A stretch of DNA of 12,393 nt from 1-14-0-20-39-34 sp043800545 (GTDB taxonomy: Bacteria > Patescibacteriota > Patescibacteriia > Magasanikbacterales > UBA922): contig JAZDMW010000042.1 of the NCBI GenBank assembly GCA_043800545.1, positions 1-12,393 of the forward strand. Direction: 5' to 3'. Both the position numbers and the translations under genes were made by a program. Of the stretch, positions 11,892 to 12,393 are shown one piece after another (the stretch's first letter is position 1; every line of letters begins with the position of its first letter). The notes beneath the pieces are model-generated. The model ran no database searches. It was not told the DNA's origin and saw only the letters and a program-made list of their open reading frames with translations.

Positions 11892-12287
11892 ATGGCAAAA
11901 GCAATTCAAAAGAAAGCTGCAAAGAAAAAGGTTATTAAACCAATCAGCCATGGACATGCATATGTTCAGGCTACTTTTAATAACACTATCGTAAGTCTTG
12001 CTGATCAACAAGGAAATATTATTGGTTGGGCGAGCGCAGGTATGGTTGGTTTTAAGGGGCCAAAGAAGGCAACTCCATATGCAGCGAGTCAAGTTGTAAA
12101 AAAGGTCGTCGAAGCGGTAAAACCATATGGATTGAAAGATCTCAATGTATTTGTTAAAGGTATTGGCGGTGGACGCGAAGGTGCTATCCGCGCTTTTAAT
12201 AGCAATGGTTTACAGGTTCTCTCTATTAAGGATGAAACTCCAATCCCACATAATGGCTGTCGTCCTCCTAAGAGACGAAGAGTATAA
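11892..12287 (+). CDS. rpsK: Ribosomal protein S11 (uS11)
   Basis: The 131-residue protein has a lysine-rich N-terminus (MAKAIQKKAAKKKVIKPIS) followed by the conserved uS11 core. HAYVQATFNNTIVSLADQQGNIIGWASAGMVGFKGPKKATPYAAS matches the first domain. NVFVKGIGGGREGAIRAF and the C-terminal VLSIKDETPIPHNGCRPPKRRRV are the typical rRNA-binding end. uS11 lies on the platform of the 30S subunit near the E site. Upstream TAGGATACT gives a weak AGGA-type ribosome site, the only hint of one within this operon. It is followed after 19 bp by the start of rpsD. Confidence 0.97.
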   Translation: MAKAIQKKAAKKKVIKPISHGHAYVQATFNNTIVSLADQQGNIIGWASAGMVGFKGPKKATPYAASQVVKKVVEAVKPYGLKDLNVFVKGIGGGREGAIRAFNSNGLQVLSIKDETPIPHNGCRPPKRRRV

Positions 12288-12306
12288 TTAAGATAAAAAT
12301 GGAAAT

Positions 12307-12393
12307 ATGGGAAGAAATATTGGCCCTAAAAATAAAATTGCTCGTCGTTTTGGAATAAATCTTGGATTGAAATCCAATCCAACGAAAGTAGCA
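12307..12393 (+). CDS. rpsD: Ribosomal protein S4 (uS4), N-terminal part, cut by window end
   Basis: From the ATG at 12307 the frame reads MGRNIGPKNKIARRFGINLGL and continues to the window end. This matches the N-terminus of uS4 (typically MGRYIGPxCKLCRREG), an early 30S assembly protein and, in many bacteria, the translational repressor of this operon. The positions of the two N-terminal zinc-type cysteines are Asn and Ala here, so this is a zinc-free (C-minus) form. An alternative ATG at 12299 gives a frame that ends after 19 codons, so it is not used. Only 29 residues are visible. Confidence 0.9.
   Translation, partial: MGRNIGPKNKIARRFGINLGLKSNPTKVA

Noticed and set aside
1..12393. CRISPR array, insertion sequence, tRNA or integrase attachment site
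   Set aside because: No regularly spaced direct repeats, transposase motifs, tRNA cloverleaf with the GGTTCRA T-loop, or integrase were found by reading both strands.

Overview
The window looks like a chromosomal segment from a member of the Candidate Phyla Radiation (Patescibacteria). This is inferred from gene content and style: low-GC DNA with tightly packed genes, a very short alanyl-tRNA synthetase, a soluble VirD4/TraD-type ATPase next to an O-antigen-ligase/TPR membrane protein, and a ribosomal protein S4 without the usual N-terminal cysteines. The class cannot be fixed from the sequence. Fifteen visible stop codons are 10 TAA, 5 TAG and 0 TGA, and no long gene has an in-frame TGA.

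Layout. 2-415 is the 3' end of a DUF3800-like gene. 398-556 holds a candidate minus-strand small RNA with its own promoter and terminator. 616-1896 carries an oxidative-stress pair on the minus strand: an Fe/Mn superoxide dismutase and a typical 2-Cys peroxiredoxin whose frame is broken at a run of nine A. 2033-5870 is a two-gene plus-strand unit, the VirD4-like ATPase followed by the Wzy_C/TPR protein. 5871-6052 holds a second candidate minus-strand small RNA. 6142-7552 is mnmA (tRNA 2-thiouridylase) plus a small membrane protein. 7625-8428 is an odd island: two divergent unknown genes, GC-rich, with the only strong Shine-Dalgarno sequences in the window. 8559-10835 is alaS followed by a GtrA-like membrane protein. 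10906 onward is a ribosomal operon (infA, rpmJ, rpsM, rpsK, rpsD) with a consensus promoter. A large stem ending in a U-run lies between infA and rpmJ and has short matches to 5S rRNA.

How it works together. Most genes are housekeeping: tRNA charging and thiolation, translation initiation, 30S assembly and peroxide/superoxide defence. The ATPase/Wzy_C pair suggests a surface or secretion function. Most genes start with little or no leader and no Shine-Dalgarno, which makes the island between mnmA and alaS stand out. The features most likely to be undescribed are the two minus-strand RNAs, the stem in the infA-rpmJ gap, and the GC-rich divergent gene pair.
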